Shown in pieces: positions 15,645-23,802 of a DNA stretch of 64,000 nt. The notes beneath the pieces were generated by a model. It did not search any database, had not been told where the DNA came from, and saw nothing but the letters and a program-made list of their open reading frames with translations. The stretch is from JBMNGG01 sp050949705 (GTDB taxonomy: Bacteria; Bacillota; Thermosediminibacteria; Thermosediminibacterales; Tepidanaerobacteraceae): positions 319,872-383,871 of the forward strand of contig JBMNGG010000008.1 in the NCBI GenBank assembly GCA_050949705.1, read 5' to 3'. The first letter of the stretch is position 1; each line of letters opens with the position of its first letter. The translations under genes were made by a program, and so were the position numbers.

Positions 15645-15899
15645 TCAATATCTTATTTCCCACGGCCATGGGTTGTTAATATATTGATACGGGAATCCTG
15701 ATATCGAATTGAGAACAAGAGGCCCGTATTTTTTTTCATACATAGTCCTAAGCTGATTTGACCTATTTGCAAAGTTATTGTGATCTTCTAATGCTCTTCT
15801 ATCATTTGGGTGGGTATTCAAAAATAGTGCCAGTTCATATACTACAAAGTCCACAGCCATAATTTCTTTTATAAGGTCAACCATATCTTTTGAATACAT
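15645..15899 (-). CDS. cotJB: CotJB, spore-coat protein
   Basis: 84-aa protein with the CotJB core DLIKEIMAVDFVVYELALFLNTHPND and the C-terminal PWPWE motif. Start at 15899, behind GAGGTGATTT; the reading from 15941 lacks such a site and overlaps the cotJA stop. Located between cotJA and cotJC, as in Bacillus and many clostridia. Confidence 0.9.
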   Translation of the reverse strand: MYSKDMVDLIKEIMAVDFVVYELALFLNTHPNDRRALEDHNNFANRSNQLRTMYEKKYGPLVLNSISGFPYQYINNPWPWEIRY

Positions 15900-15918
15900 T
15901 GAAATCACCTCTTTCAAC

Positions 15919-16095
15919 CTATAAATCAGGTCTTTGCCCATAAGGTCTATACAGTTCCGGGAATAGCGTCCCTTTCATCAATGCCGTTCTTGGGTCAAAA
16001 ATTTCACCATAGATTTGAAAGGGAATATAGGCTTCAGCGAGCCTATTATTAACAAATAGACTTTCCTCTTTGGCTCTATTTTCAGGTTTTGACAT
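15919..16095 (-). CDS. cotJA: CotJA, spore-coat associated protein
   Basis: 58-aa ORF, MSKPENRAKEESLFVN..., containing the CotJA signature AYIPFQIYGEIFDPRTALMKG and a LFPELYRPYGQRP tail. ATG at 16095 has a strong AAGGAGGAA site upstream on the minus strand. First gene of cotJABC, 19 bases before cotJB. The operon is mother-cell expressed (sigma-E) in Bacillus; a convincing sigma-E promoter was not identified here. Confidence 0.9.
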   Translation of the reverse strand: MSKPENRAKEESLFVNNRLAEAYIPFQIYGEIFDPRTALMKGTLFPELYRPYGQRPDL

Positions 16096-16340
16096 ACCAA
16101 TTCCTCCTTGATATATAAAGCATGTTAATTGATTAGGCTTTTCACTAGTATATTATGTTTGTGGCACATTTTCGGTGATAAACTAATGCTGTCAATGTAA
16201 TTTTTGCCGATAGGCGTGAGCAAGTATTATGACTATTTTACCAATGCTAATGAAAACCCGGGACGATATAGTTGTTGACTATGATATATGTAGGATAGAT
16301 TGAACCTATACAAATCATTTTTATTAGTTATGAATGAAAG

Positions 16341-16400
16341 AAAAAAAGCTGTCATTTTGTAAGCTAATAATTCTCATACAGCAAAATGACAGCTTTTTTT
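16341..16400. terminator. Bidirectional terminator between cysK and cotJ
   Basis: A perfect 19-bp stem (left arm 16341-16359 with A7-AGCTGTCATTTTG-type sequence, right arm 16382-16400 its complement) with a 22-base loop and T-tracts on both strands. It ends cysK on the minus strand. The rest of 16096-16430 holds the cotJ upstream region and no gene. Confidence 0.85.
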
Positions 16401-16431
16401 ATAATTTTATTGTGATTAAAAGAAAACACCT

Positions 16432-17370
16432 TTAAGATTCGGAGAATAGACCTTCTACACTTAAATACCGTTCCCCAGTATCTGGAAGTATAGTTACTAC
16501 TAACTTATCTAGTCCCAAATCCTTTGCTACTTTTTGGGCAGCATAAACGGCAGCTCCTGAGGAAATACCGGCCAATATTCCCTCTTTGGTTGAAAGCTGT
16601 CTTACAAAGCTATAGGCATCTTCATCGGGAACTGTAATGATATAATCAATTAAATCAGTATCCAAAACCTTAGGAATAAAGCCGGCACCGATTCCTTGAA
16701 TTTTGTGGGGGCTTGGTGTTCCACCAGATAATACTGGAGATGATATTGGTTCAACTGCAATAATTTTTATATGAGGTATTTTTGATTTTAAAACTTTCGC
16801 AACCCCTGTAAAAGTGCCTCCAGTGCCTATAGTAGCTACAAATACATCCAGCTTACCATCGGTTTGTGTTAATATCTCATGTGCAGTAGTTGTTTCGTGT
16901 GCGGTAGGATTGGCAGGATTGTCAAATTGTAAGGGTATAAAATATCCATACGTTTTTGCAAGCTCTTTTGCCTTTTCTACAGCACCTTTCATACCTAGTT
17001 CAGCAGGTGTCAATACAAACTCTGCACCATATGCCTTTAAAAGCTTTCGTCGTTCGAGGCTCATGGATTCAGGCATGACTAATATCAGCCTGTATCCCTT
17101 AACTGCACAAACCATGGCAAGGCCTATTCCGGTGTTCCCACTAGTCGGTTCAATAACTACTGAACCAGGTTTAAGAATTCCTTTATCCTCAGCATCCTTT
17201 ATCATGCTTAAAGCAATGCGATCCTTTATACTACCTCCTGGATTAAAGGCTTCAACCTTTGCTGCAATTGTTGCTCCATTTTCAGGTGAGAGTCTACTTA
17301 ATTTAACCATAGGGGTCATGCCTATGAAATCTAAAATAGATTTACCTATATTAAAACTTGTACCATTCAT
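16432..17370 (-). CDS. cysK: Cysteine synthase (O-acetylserine sulfhydrylase)
   Basis: 312-aa fold-type II PLP enzyme making L-cysteine from O-acetylserine and sulfide. Key features: PGGSIKDRIALSMI (lysine binds PLP), PTSGNTGIGLAMV substrate loop, GTGGTFTGVAKVLK phosphate loop, and GISSGAAVYAA near the C-terminus. Minus strand, single gene with its own promoter at 17467-17495 and a strong terminator. Its leader is about 90 bases; no clear riboswitch was seen in it. Confidence 0.95.
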   Translation of the reverse strand: MNGTSFNIGKSILDFIGMTPMVKLSRLSPENGATIAAKVEAFNPGGSIKDRIALSMIKDAEDKGILKPGSVVIEPTSGNTGIGLAMVCAVKGYRLILVMPESMSLERRKLLKAYGAEFVLTPAELGMKGAVEKAKELAKTYGYFIPLQFDNPANPTAHETTTAHEILTQTDGKLDVFVATIGTGGTFTGVAKVLKSKIPHIKIIAVEPISSPVLSGGTPSPHKIQGIGAGFIPKVLDTDLIDYIITVPDEDAYSFVRQLSTKEGILAGISSGAAVYAAQKVAKDLGLDKLVVTILPDTGERYLSVEGLFSES

Positions 17371-17466
17371 GTTATAAACTCCTTATTTATATATTACGAA
17401 AATTCTATGTTTAACTATAATTTGGTTGATGTTTAATACCATAAAAAGGTTATTTCGTTAGGAATT

Positions 17467-17495
17467 ATTGTATCACTTCTAAGTAGTATTCTCAA
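17467..17495 (-). promoter_or_regulatory. Sigma-A promoter of cysK
   Basis: On the minus strand: TTGAGA, 17-base spacer, TACAAT. The predicted start is near 17460. The remaining bases between this promoter and the insertion sequence (17500-17700) show no gene. Confidence 0.65.
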
Positions 17496-17722
17496 TAACT
17501 ATAAAAATCTTTTTGAAGATCAGGCAAATTTAATTTTGATGTTACCCGAAACATAACCTATAAGGTGTCCAAGAATGCTTATTTTACGTGCTTTTAATCA
17601 ACTGGTTTTTATAGTCAAATCTTAGGGTTTGTGTCTTATATGTTTGACTTCGATATGATGATACGGAAATAATGATTTTCATAGTGTAAAATAATTATAG
17701 GACATTCTCATAATAAAAAAGA

Positions 17723-17789
17723 CAAGAGATCCTCGCTTTTTGATACAATGGAATTACCCAAAAAAACCATTCAAAAGGAGAATCTCTTG
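17723..17789 (+). promoter_or_regulatory. Hairpin that can hide the transposase ribosome binding site
   Basis: CAAGAGAT (17723-17730) pairs with ATCTCTTG (17782-17789), and CTC (17732-17734) pairs with GAG (17778-17780), covering the AAGGAG site and the first base of the GTG start. A candidate -10, TACAAT, lies at 17744-17749, so only transcripts entering from outside would carry both arms. This is a known way for insertion sequences to block expression from external promoters. Confidence 0.5.
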
Positions 17790-19171
17790 TGGATACTATT
17801 GTAATACAAAACTGCAAAAAATTCATCCATGAAATCATGAATTTTATGCGTGACCCCAATATCATAAAAATTGATGAGTTAGAAGATGGCCTAAAAGATA
17901 TTACCTTCGACTTCATTTTAAAAATGATGCGAGCCTACATAGAAAACCATGATAAAGAAATAAAAGCTGATAAAAAATGGCGCAGGAAAAGACAAATCGT
18001 AGTTGAAAGAAACCGCGACAAGCGAGAGCTCTTCACACGCTTTGGGCAGCTAACATATTACAGAACCTACTTTCACGATAAGAAAAACAATACATACATA
18101 TACCTTACCGATGAGGTCTTAGGAGTGGCCCCTTATGATAGAGTATCAGCCACGGTATCAGCAGATATAGCAGAACATGCTAGCGATAACTCCTATGGCA
18201 AGAGCAGTCAGTATGTAACGGACGGCCAAGTTAGCCGACAGACCGTCATGAACAAAACGAGGAAACTAAAGCAAGAAAAGCTAGAGATTAAAGCTATAGG
18301 CCCAAAGCGCAAAGTGCCAGTGATTCACATAGATGCAGATGAAGACCATGTAGCCCTACAAGATGGCAAAAAAACCATAGTACCATTAATCACCATATAT
18401 GACGGCACCAAAAGAGCAGGAAAACGGGGAGAGTGTATAAATCCCCATCATATACACGGATATGGGTTAAACCGAGAAGATACATGGCTAAAGGTTGCCA
18501 ATTACATCTATGATAGATATGACAGTGAAAGCATAAAGCGCATATATATTCACGGAGATGGTGCTGGGTGGATAAAAACCGGCCAAGGATGGCTACCAAA
18601 ATCTAAAATGGTCTTAGATAAATACCATCTAAACAAAGCAATCCTAGGGTCTACAGCAGGGCAAGAAGACTACAGAAAACCAATATACCAGAGCATCTAT
18701 GAATGCAACTGGTCTAAGTTTAATGAGCTAGTAGAAAAACTTAAAAAAGGAGCTCAAACCCCACAAAAGCTAAAAAAGGTAAAAGAATTTAAAATCTATA
18801 TACGAAACAATTGGGAAGCCATCACTATATACAAAGAAGAAGGAGTAAGCGGCAGCTGCACCGAGGGGCATATTAGCCATGTATTATCCAGCCGCTTTAG
18901 CTCTCGCCCCATGGGCTGGAGCGAAAAAGGGCTAAAAGCCATAGCCGACATAAGGACCTATTGCCAAAATGGTGGAAAGATAACCCCAGATCATTTTAAA
19001 AAGACAAATCAACAATACAGGGTAAAGAAAGAAACCATAAAAAAGGCCAAGCAAGCCTTTGGAAAAACCACTCATGAGAACCTAAACAATATACCCGCGT
19101 TTAACATGGGCAAAAAGACTCCCGTATCAATCCTCTTAAAGGGTATCCAGCGTAGCGGGTATGTGATATAG
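17789..19171 (+). CDS. ISLre2 family (UPF0236) transposase
   Basis: 460-aa transposase. Family features: CKKFIHEIMNF-like N-terminus, the ERNRDKRELFTRFGQLTYYRTYF block, the catalytic-type stretch IHIDADEDHVALQ, YIHGDGAGWIKTG, KMVLDKYHLNKAI, and the C-terminal GHISHVLSSRFSSRPMGWSEKG. Start is GTG 17789 with AAGGAG eight bases upstream. The frame is intact, so the element may be active. Base use is richer in G and C than the neighbours (e.g. AGC, GCC codons), consistent with acquisition. Confidence 0.93.
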   Translation: MDTIVIQNCKKFIHEIMNFMRDPNIIKIDELEDGLKDITFDFILKMMRAYIENHDKEIKADKKWRRKRQIVVERNRDKRELFTRFGQLTYYRTYFHDKKNNTYIYLTDEVLGVAPYDRVSATVSADIAEHASDNSYGKSSQYVTDGQVSRQTVMNKTRKLKQEKLEIKAIGPKRKVPVIHIDADEDHVALQDGKKTIVPLITIYDGTKRAGKRGECINPHHIHGYGLNREDTWLKVANYIYDRYDSESIKRIYIHGDGAGWIKTGQGWLPKSKMVLDKYHLNKAILGSTAGQEDYRKPIYQSIYECNWSKFNELVEKLKKGAQTPQKLKKVKEFKIYIRNNWEAITIYKEEGVSGSCTEGHISHVLSSRFSSRPMGWSEKGLKAIADIRTYCQNGGKITPDHFKKTNQQYRVKKETIKKAKQAFGKTTHENLNNIPAFNMGKKTPVSILLKGIQRSGYVI

Positions 19172-19254
19172 ATCTATTAGAATCAAAAAGTTAGGGTATC
19201 TGTTACTTTTATTATCCTACAACAACTTGACACTATCTATAGAGAAAATAACTA

Positions 19255-19283
19255 TTGTCAAAAACCCTAGTATTTGATAAAAT
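19255..19283 (+). promoter_or_regulatory. Sigma-A promoter of the folT transcript
   Basis: TTGTCA, 17-base spacer, TAAAAT. The predicted start near 19290 is just before the THF riboswitch. Confidence 0.75.
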
Positions 19284-19297
19284 AGTAACTTAATAAA

Positions 19298-19400
19298 AGC
19301 AGAGTAGATAACTCGCGTTAAGTGCTAAGGGATGGGACGTTGCCCTTAGACGAAAAGCTTGCCTGTCAAAGCTTGCGGTGGGTTATCGCGTTCGCTGTCA
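19298..19400 (+). promoter_or_regulatory. THF (tetrahydrofolate) riboswitch, class I
   Basis: The conserved core is present: GCAGAGTAGATAACTCGCGTTAAGTG-like 5' part, GGGATGGGACGTTGCCC hairpin, and GCGGTGGGTTATCGC followed by CGCTGT closing the first stem; ATAACTCGCG/GGTTATC form the inner helix. It binds reduced folates. Downstream, CACATCA/TGATGTG (19399-19405 and 19421-19427) form a hairpin whose loop carries CCTTCCAT (19413-19420), the exact complement of ATGGAAGG (19449-19456), which contains the folT ribosome binding site. This supports translational control of the folate transporter. Confidence 0.92.
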
Positions 19401-19466
19401 CATCAGGGGAAGCCTTCCATTGATGTGGCATACAACTGCCCAATAAAAATGGAAGGAGGAATATTT

Positions 19467-20000
19467 TTGATAAAAAAATATTCAACCAAGGAACTAGTAT
19501 ACATGTCTTTTTTGATTGCACTTAATATTGTGCTTAGCAGAGTTGCCAGTATCAGAATTAGTATTGGGGCTGTAGAAGGTATAAGAATTGGCTTTGGAAG
19601 TTTTCCCCCTATATTAGCCGGCATCATGTTTGGTCCTGGAGCAGGAGGTATAGTCGGGGCTATCGGAGATATAATGGGTTATTATATGAATCCTATGGGA
19701 GCATATATACCGCTGTTTACTCTTTCGGCAGCTTTGACCGGTGTGATACCCTCATTAATATTAAAGCTTACAAAACGTTCAACTCAATCACTATGGCAAC
19801 TAATTATAGCTATAGGTATAGGGCAAGTTATAACTTCCATTATTTTGACGCCATATTTTTTACAGCTTGCCTTTAATATTCCCTTTTTTGCAACACTGCC
19901 AGCACGGATCATCGCTCAAGCAATCAACATACCGATTTTTGCTATATTAGTTCAAGCTATTAAAAAAACAAATATTCTATTAAACTATAGCCCCAGATAG
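19467..20000 (+). CDS. folT: FolT, substrate-binding subunit of an ECF folate transporter
   Basis: 177-aa membrane protein, S-component of an energy-coupling-factor transporter for folates. It has about six hydrophobic segments, the N-terminal KELVYMSFLIALNIVLSR block, and RIGFGSFPPILAGIMFGPGAGG followed by GDIMGYYMNPMGAYIP, typical of the FolT family. TTG 19467 is chosen because GGAGGAATA lies just upstream and the reading from 19359 would start inside the riboswitch. The ECF ATPases and T-component are not in this window. The riboswitch confirms the folate substrate. Confidence 0.93.
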   Translation: MIKKYSTKELVYMSFLIALNIVLSRVASIRISIGAVEGIRIGFGSFPPILAGIMFGPGAGGIVGAIGDIMGYYMNPMGAYIPLFTLSAALTGVIPSLILKLTKRSTQSLWQLIIAIGIGQVITSIILTPYFLQLAFNIPFFATLPARIIAQAINIPIFAILVQAIKKTNILLNYSPR

Positions 20001-20010
20001 GGGCTTTTTT
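19989..20010 (+). terminator. Terminator of folT
   Basis: AGCCCC/GGGGCT stem, five-base loop, then six Ts; overlaps the folT stop codon. Confidence 0.85.
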
Positions 20011-20177
20011 ACATTAAAAAACTATTCAATATTAATTATGAATAACAATATGAAATAGATATGGACATGCAAAATTATGATAAAAGTGCTATAAATATGA
20101 AACAAGCTCATAAATTGTTAGCGAGATATGGCTATAAGCTGGGCAAAGTAGAAATATGATATACTAATCGAATGCTT

Positions 20178-20394
20178 TAAATAGATTTATTTAATAATAC
20201 GATAAAGCCAAAATTGATAACAGAGGAAATTAAAGAAAAGTTTATAGGCGGCAGGGGCTTTTGCTTATGGCTGCTATGGAATGCGTTACATCCAAAACAA
20301 AAAGAAGTGATTCTGAAAATGAGATAATCATTTTTTCGGGACCAATTGGTGTAACAATACAGTATTCATGAGCAGGCAAGTCTGTTGTTGTCAG
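20178..20394 (+). pseudogene. Remnant of aldehyde:ferredoxin oxidoreductase (N-terminal fragment)
   Basis: Translated pieces match the start of tungsten/AOR enzymes: IDLFNNTIKPKLITEEIKEKF then IGGRGFCLWLLWNALHP, a +1 shift, SENEIIIFSGPIGVTIQYS, an in-frame TGA, then AGKSVVVSL and a TAA. Only about the first 75 residues of a protein of roughly 600 remain. The gene is dead: one frameshift, two stops and a large deletion. The preceding 20011-20177 holds no recognisable gene. Confidence 0.75.
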
Positions 20395-20409
20395 TCTTTA
20401 ATCTTTAGA

Positions 20410-20550
20410 ATGAGTACTGTTATAGTAAATAGTGAGGTAACTCCTAAGGACAGATATTGCAATTATCAAGTAAATGATGGTGATATGATTGATGTGATTT
20501 ATATCATTAATGGGGTTAATTATCAAGATTTACCTCATAAATTGTGGTGA
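20410..20550 (+). pseudogene. Remnant of a MoaD/ThiS-like sulfur-carrier gene
   Basis: Short open stretch beginning MSTVIVNSEVTPKDRY and continuing DGDMIDVIYIINGV. This matches the C-terminal half of MoaD/ThiS beta-grasp proteins, which usually sit beside AOR genes. The normal C-terminal GG tail is lost (the frame continues NYQDLPHKLW). The junction with the AOR fragment suggests one internal deletion removed most of AOR and the front of moaD. Confidence 0.6.
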
Positions 20551-20623
20551 TTCTTTATTTACTACAAAATATATACTATAATAGATTTTACAAGATTTAG
20601 CTTCTTGGAATACGGAGGATTTT

Positions 20624-21913
20624 ATGAAAAAAGATAAACTTACCCTTAGACGAAGGATATACAGGCTTGTTGCCCAACATGCGCGGAAACTGGACACTTT
20701 GGAAGATGTGTATACAGCTGTGGTTGATAATGTCGGTGAAGATGTAAGCAGAGAAGAAGCTGAGTTTAGGGTAAGGGCTGCTTTAGGGTCTTTTGAAAAA
20801 GGGAAAATTCCAGAAGAAGTAGATTTTCCCTTTATTTCTGTAATTGATAAAGCATGTAAGGGTTATCATGACGAATGTTCCTGCACCGAAATCTGCGAGT
20901 CTAAAGCATTTTCCAAAAGTGATGAAAAGGGAAAACCAGTAATAGATATTAACAAATGCCTTTCTTGTGGTCTTTGTATAGTAGCTTGTCCTGAAGGGGC
21001 TATCACCGACAAAGCAGAGATTGCCCAGACCATAAATTTAATTAAAAAACATAAAAGGGTATATGCCATTTTGGCACCGGCATTTTCCGGGCAATTTGGG
21101 TCTCAAATAAGTGAAGAACAGATAAAATCGGCCCTTTTGATGCTAGGCTTTTATGATGTAGTAGAAGTGGCTTTAGGGGCAGATATGATAACAGTGAAAG
21201 AAGCAGATGAATTTTTGAAACGCATGAAAAGAGGTGATAGGTTTATGATTACCTCTTGTTGCTGTCCACCCTTTGTCCGTATGGCCAAAGGTTTTAGGCC
21301 AAAGATATCGGGTATGGTTTCAGATTCGGTGTCACCTATGGTAGCAGTTGCAAGATTCATAAAAGCCGAAGATAAAAATGCGAAAGTAGTTTTTATAGGA
21401 CCTTGTATAGCTAAAAAAACAGAGGCAAAGCTGCCTGAATTAAAGGATGCTGTGGATTGCGTACTGACTTTTGAAGAATTAGCAGCAATTTTTGAAGCTT
21501 ACAAGCTGGAACCGGGAGAAATTGAGGTAGAGATGACGGTAAATGATGCCTCACACGATGGCAGAATATATGCCCATACAGGGGGAGTATCATCGGCTAT
21601 CGCTGCGAGCATTGAGAGTTTAAATCCTAATCTAGAAGTAAAGATATGCTATTGCAATGGCATAAAAGAATGCAAGCAAATTCTTGATGCTATTGAAAAG
21701 GGGAAATTAGATGCCAATTTCGTTGAGGGAATGGCTTGTATTGGCGGCTGTGTAGGTGGACCAGGAAAACTTGCAGACCCTGAAGTGGGAGCAGCAGCGG
21801 TTGATAACTTTGCAAAAAGAAGTCATGTTAAAAAAGCGGTATCAAATGAAGCTGCAAAAATATTAGTAGACAAGTATAAAGACAAGGTCGAACTTACTTC
21901 CGCAAAAATGTGA
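20624..21913 (+). CDS. Free-standing [FeFe] hydrogenase-like protein (group B-like)
   Basis: 429-aa protein with an N-terminal helical extension, a cysteine cluster CKGYHDECSCTEIC, one clear [4Fe-4S] motif CLSCGLCIVACPEGAI, and an H-cluster domain: TSCCCPPFV (first loop), GPCIAKKTE (second) and GMACIGGCVGGPG (third, C-x3-C intact). All four H-cluster cysteines appear present. The motifs differ from HydA (TSCSPGW, MPCTAKK) and look like the poorly characterised monomeric group B. Own ribosome binding site CGGAGG. No sigma-54 promoter upstream. Likely a ferredoxin-linked hydrogenase; function inferred. Confidence 0.85.
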   Translation: MKKDKLTLRRRIYRLVAQHARKLDTLEDVYTAVVDNVGEDVSREEAEFRVRAALGSFEKGKIPEEVDFPFISVIDKACKGYHDECSCTEICESKAFSKSDEKGKPVIDINKCLSCGLCIVACPEGAITDKAEIAQTINLIKKHKRVYAILAPAFSGQFGSQISEEQIKSALLMLGFYDVVEVALGADMITVKEADEFLKRMKRGDRFMITSCCCPPFVRMAKGFRPKISGMVSDSVSPMVAVARFIKAEDKNAKVVFIGPCIAKKTEAKLPELKDAVDCVLTFEELAAIFEAYKLEPGEIEVEMTVNDASHDGRIYAHTGGVSSAIAASIESLNPNLEVKICYCNGIKECKQILDAIEKGKLDANFVEGMACIGGCVGGPGKLADPEVGAAAVDNFAKRSHVKKAVSNEAAKILVDKYKDKVELTSAKM

Positions 21914-21925
21914 GGGGGTTTTTTG

Positions 21926-22909
21926 GTGAAGCCAAAGGTACTCGTAACAAGAAATATTCCTCGTGATGGTCTGACGGAGCTTTTTCAAAAATGTGATGTT
22001 GATTATCATAATTCAAATGAAGTTATGCCTATGAAAGAGCTGTTTAGTAGAGTAAAAGAGATTGACGGACTTCTTTGTGTAGCTGTCAATGCCAGTGAGG
22101 ACCTGATGAGACATGCACCAAGGCTAAAGGTAATCAGCAATTACGGAGTAGGTTACGACAGGGTTGATGTGGAAGCAGCTACATTACGAAAAATCATTGT
22201 TACAAATACCCCTGATGTAGTTACAGAAGCAACTGCAGAATTAGCTTTTGGTCTTATCTTGGCGGTAACTCGCCGTATAGGTGAGGCGGATCGTATTTTA
22301 AGAAGTAAAAGACCTTTCCGTTGGGGACCAATGCAATTATTAGGTCTTGAATTAACAGGCAAAACTATGGGAATCATTGGGTTTGGCCGCATTGGTCAAG
22401 CAGTTGCACGCAGGGCCAAGGCTTTTGGTATGAATGTTATATACTATCAGAGGACACGGCGAGACAAAAGTGTTGATACATCTGATCAGTGCTTTTATAG
22501 ACCTTTAGAGACATTACTTAAACTATCTGATGTCGTCAGTATCCATGTACCTTTAACAAAGGAAACTTATCACCTAATCGGAGAGGCTCAATTATCATTA
22601 ATGAAAAAGGGTGCCTATATTATAAATACTGCTAGGGGGCCCGTACTAGATGAAGAAGCACTGGTAAGAGCTCTTAAAAGCGATAAATTGTCAGGCGCCG
22701 GTTTGGATGTATTTGAAAAAGAGCCTCACATTCACCCAGAACTTTTACAACTAAACAACACTGTCTTAACCCCACATATCGGGACTACCACATTAGAAAC
22801 TAGAACTGCTATGGCTAAAATGGCAGCTCAAAACCTTATAGCTGCTCTTGAAGGAAAGCGACCACCAAATGTTGTAAATCCTGAAGTTTATAAATTGATA
22901 AAAAACTAG
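21926..22909 (+). CDS. D-2-hydroxyacid dehydrogenase (phosphoglycerate/glyoxylate reductase-like)
   Basis: About 328-aa NAD-dependent dehydrogenase. Rossmann motif GFGRIGQAVARRAKAFG, catalytic arginine in NTARGPVLDEEAL, the Glu of GLDVFEKEP and the catalytic His in LTPHIGTTTLETR are visible. GTG 21926 is favoured because GAGGGGG lies seven bases upstream; TTG 21923 is also possible. It lacks the C-terminal ACT domain of long SerA forms, so glyoxylate/hydroxypyruvate reductase is as likely as serine synthesis. Confidence 0.88.
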   Translation: MKPKVLVTRNIPRDGLTELFQKCDVDYHNSNEVMPMKELFSRVKEIDGLLCVAVNASEDLMRHAPRLKVISNYGVGYDRVDVEAATLRKIIVTNTPDVVTEATAELAFGLILAVTRRIGEADRILRSKRPFRWGPMQLLGLELTGKTMGIIGFGRIGQAVARRAKAFGMNVIYYQRTRRDKSVDTSDQCFYRPLETLLKLSDVVSIHVPLTKETYHLIGEAQLSLMKKGAYIINTARGPVLDEEALVRALKSDKLSGAGLDVFEKEPHIHPELLQLNNTVLTPHIGTTTLETRTAMAKMAAQNLIAALEGKRPPNVVNPEVYKLIKN

Positions 22910-22927
22910 ATAAGAAGGAGAAATAGT

Positions 22928-23734
22928 ATGAGCTTATTGATAAAAGCCCTTATTATGGGGATAGTGGAGGGCTTAACTGAATTTTTACCTGTATCTTCTA
23001 CCGGCCATATGATTATTGTAGGAGATTTCATTGATTTTAAAGGTGAAAATTTTCATACCATGTTTGAAATTGTAATACAATTGGGTGCTATCTTAGCTGT
23101 TATCTTCTACTATAGGAACAAAATAGTATATTCTTTAAGACATTTAAAACCTGGTGACAAAGGTTTTGAATTATGGTTTAAAATATTTGTTGCTTTTTTG
23201 CCGTCAGCAGTAATAGGATTGTTGTTTAACGACATCATAGAAGAATATCTCTTTTCATCATTTACCGTGGCAATAGCTCTTATAGTAGGAGGGTTTTTAA
23301 TGATATTTGCTGAAAATGTTTTTAGCCGTTGGGGTTTGAATGATATGGATAAAACCGATGTTAAGCAGGCCTTTACGATAGGTATCGGTCAATGTTTTGC
23401 CCTGATTCCAGGGATGTCCAGATCTGCTTCTACTATAATGGGAGGTATGGCAGCAGGACTTTCTACAAAGGCTGCGGCAGAGTTTTCATTTTTTTTAGCT
23501 ATTCCTACCATGATAGCAGCAAGTACATATTCATTAATTAAAGGATTCTCTGGCATGAGTACTATTCAGTGGCAAGCGCTAGGAATCGGATTTGTAGTTT
23601 CATTTATAGTGGCATTACTGGCTGTGGATGTTTTCCTATCATTTTTAAAGAAAAACTCCCTAAAATCTTTTGCATACTATCGCATAGTAGTTGGTATCAT
23701 TATGATTATACTTATTACCACAGGTGCATTGTAG
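22928..23734 (+). CDS. uppP: Undecaprenyl-diphosphatase UppP (BacA)
   Basis: 268-aa membrane phosphatase that recycles the lipid carrier for peptidoglycan synthesis. The signatures are clear: GIVEGLTEFLPVSSTGHMII near the N-terminus (Glu-rich catalytic motif) and PGMSRSASTIMGG in the middle (catalytic Arg/Ser). About eight membrane segments. Good AGAAGGAG site upstream. Confidence 0.96.
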   Translation: MSLLIKALIMGIVEGLTEFLPVSSTGHMIIVGDFIDFKGENFHTMFEIVIQLGAILAVIFYYRNKIVYSLRHLKPGDKGFELWFKIFVAFLPSAVIGLLFNDIIEEYLFSSFTVAIALIVGGFLMIFAENVFSRWGLNDMDKTDVKQAFTIGIGQCFALIPGMSRSASTIMGGMAAGLSTKAAAEFSFFLAIPTMIAASTYSLIKGFSGMSTIQWQALGIGFVVSFIVALLAVDVFLSFLKKNSLKSFAYYRIVVGIIMIILITTGAL

Positions 23735-23772
23735 TTGTTATGTTTTCCGGTTTATGTGTGCTCATGTGAATC

Positions 23773-23801
23773 TTGACAAAGACTTGTGTCACATATAGAA
23801 T
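23773..23801 (+). promoter_or_regulatory. Sigma-A promoter of the valS T-box transcript
   Basis: Consensus TTGACA, 17-base spacer, TAGAAT; start predicted near 23808. Confidence 0.85.
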
Positions 23802-23802
23802 A

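Larger units (their letters stand above)
17700..19222 (+). mobile_element. ISLre2-type insertion sequence (approximate ends)
   Basis: One intact transposase gene flanked by imperfect inverted repeats: the left end around 17708-17745 and the complement of the right end around 19180-19222 share ATAATAAAA...ACTTTTTGAT-like sequence (left form GCTTTTTGAT). Exact outer boundaries and a target duplication could not be fixed by eye. It sits between cysK and the THF riboswitch-folT unit. Its right end comes to within about 35 bp of the folT promoter. Confidence 0.75.

Noticed and set aside
16161..16176. Sigma-54 promoter in the cotJ upstream region (TGGCACATTTTCGGT)
   Set aside because: The -12 GC is replaced by GT, and the orientation points away from cotJ and into the cysK terminator.
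20368..20409. N-terminal part (MSRQVCCCQSL...) of the 60-aa frame over the MoaD remnant
   Set aside because: These residues come from reading the AOR fragment in the wrong frame; similarity to MoaD begins at 20410.
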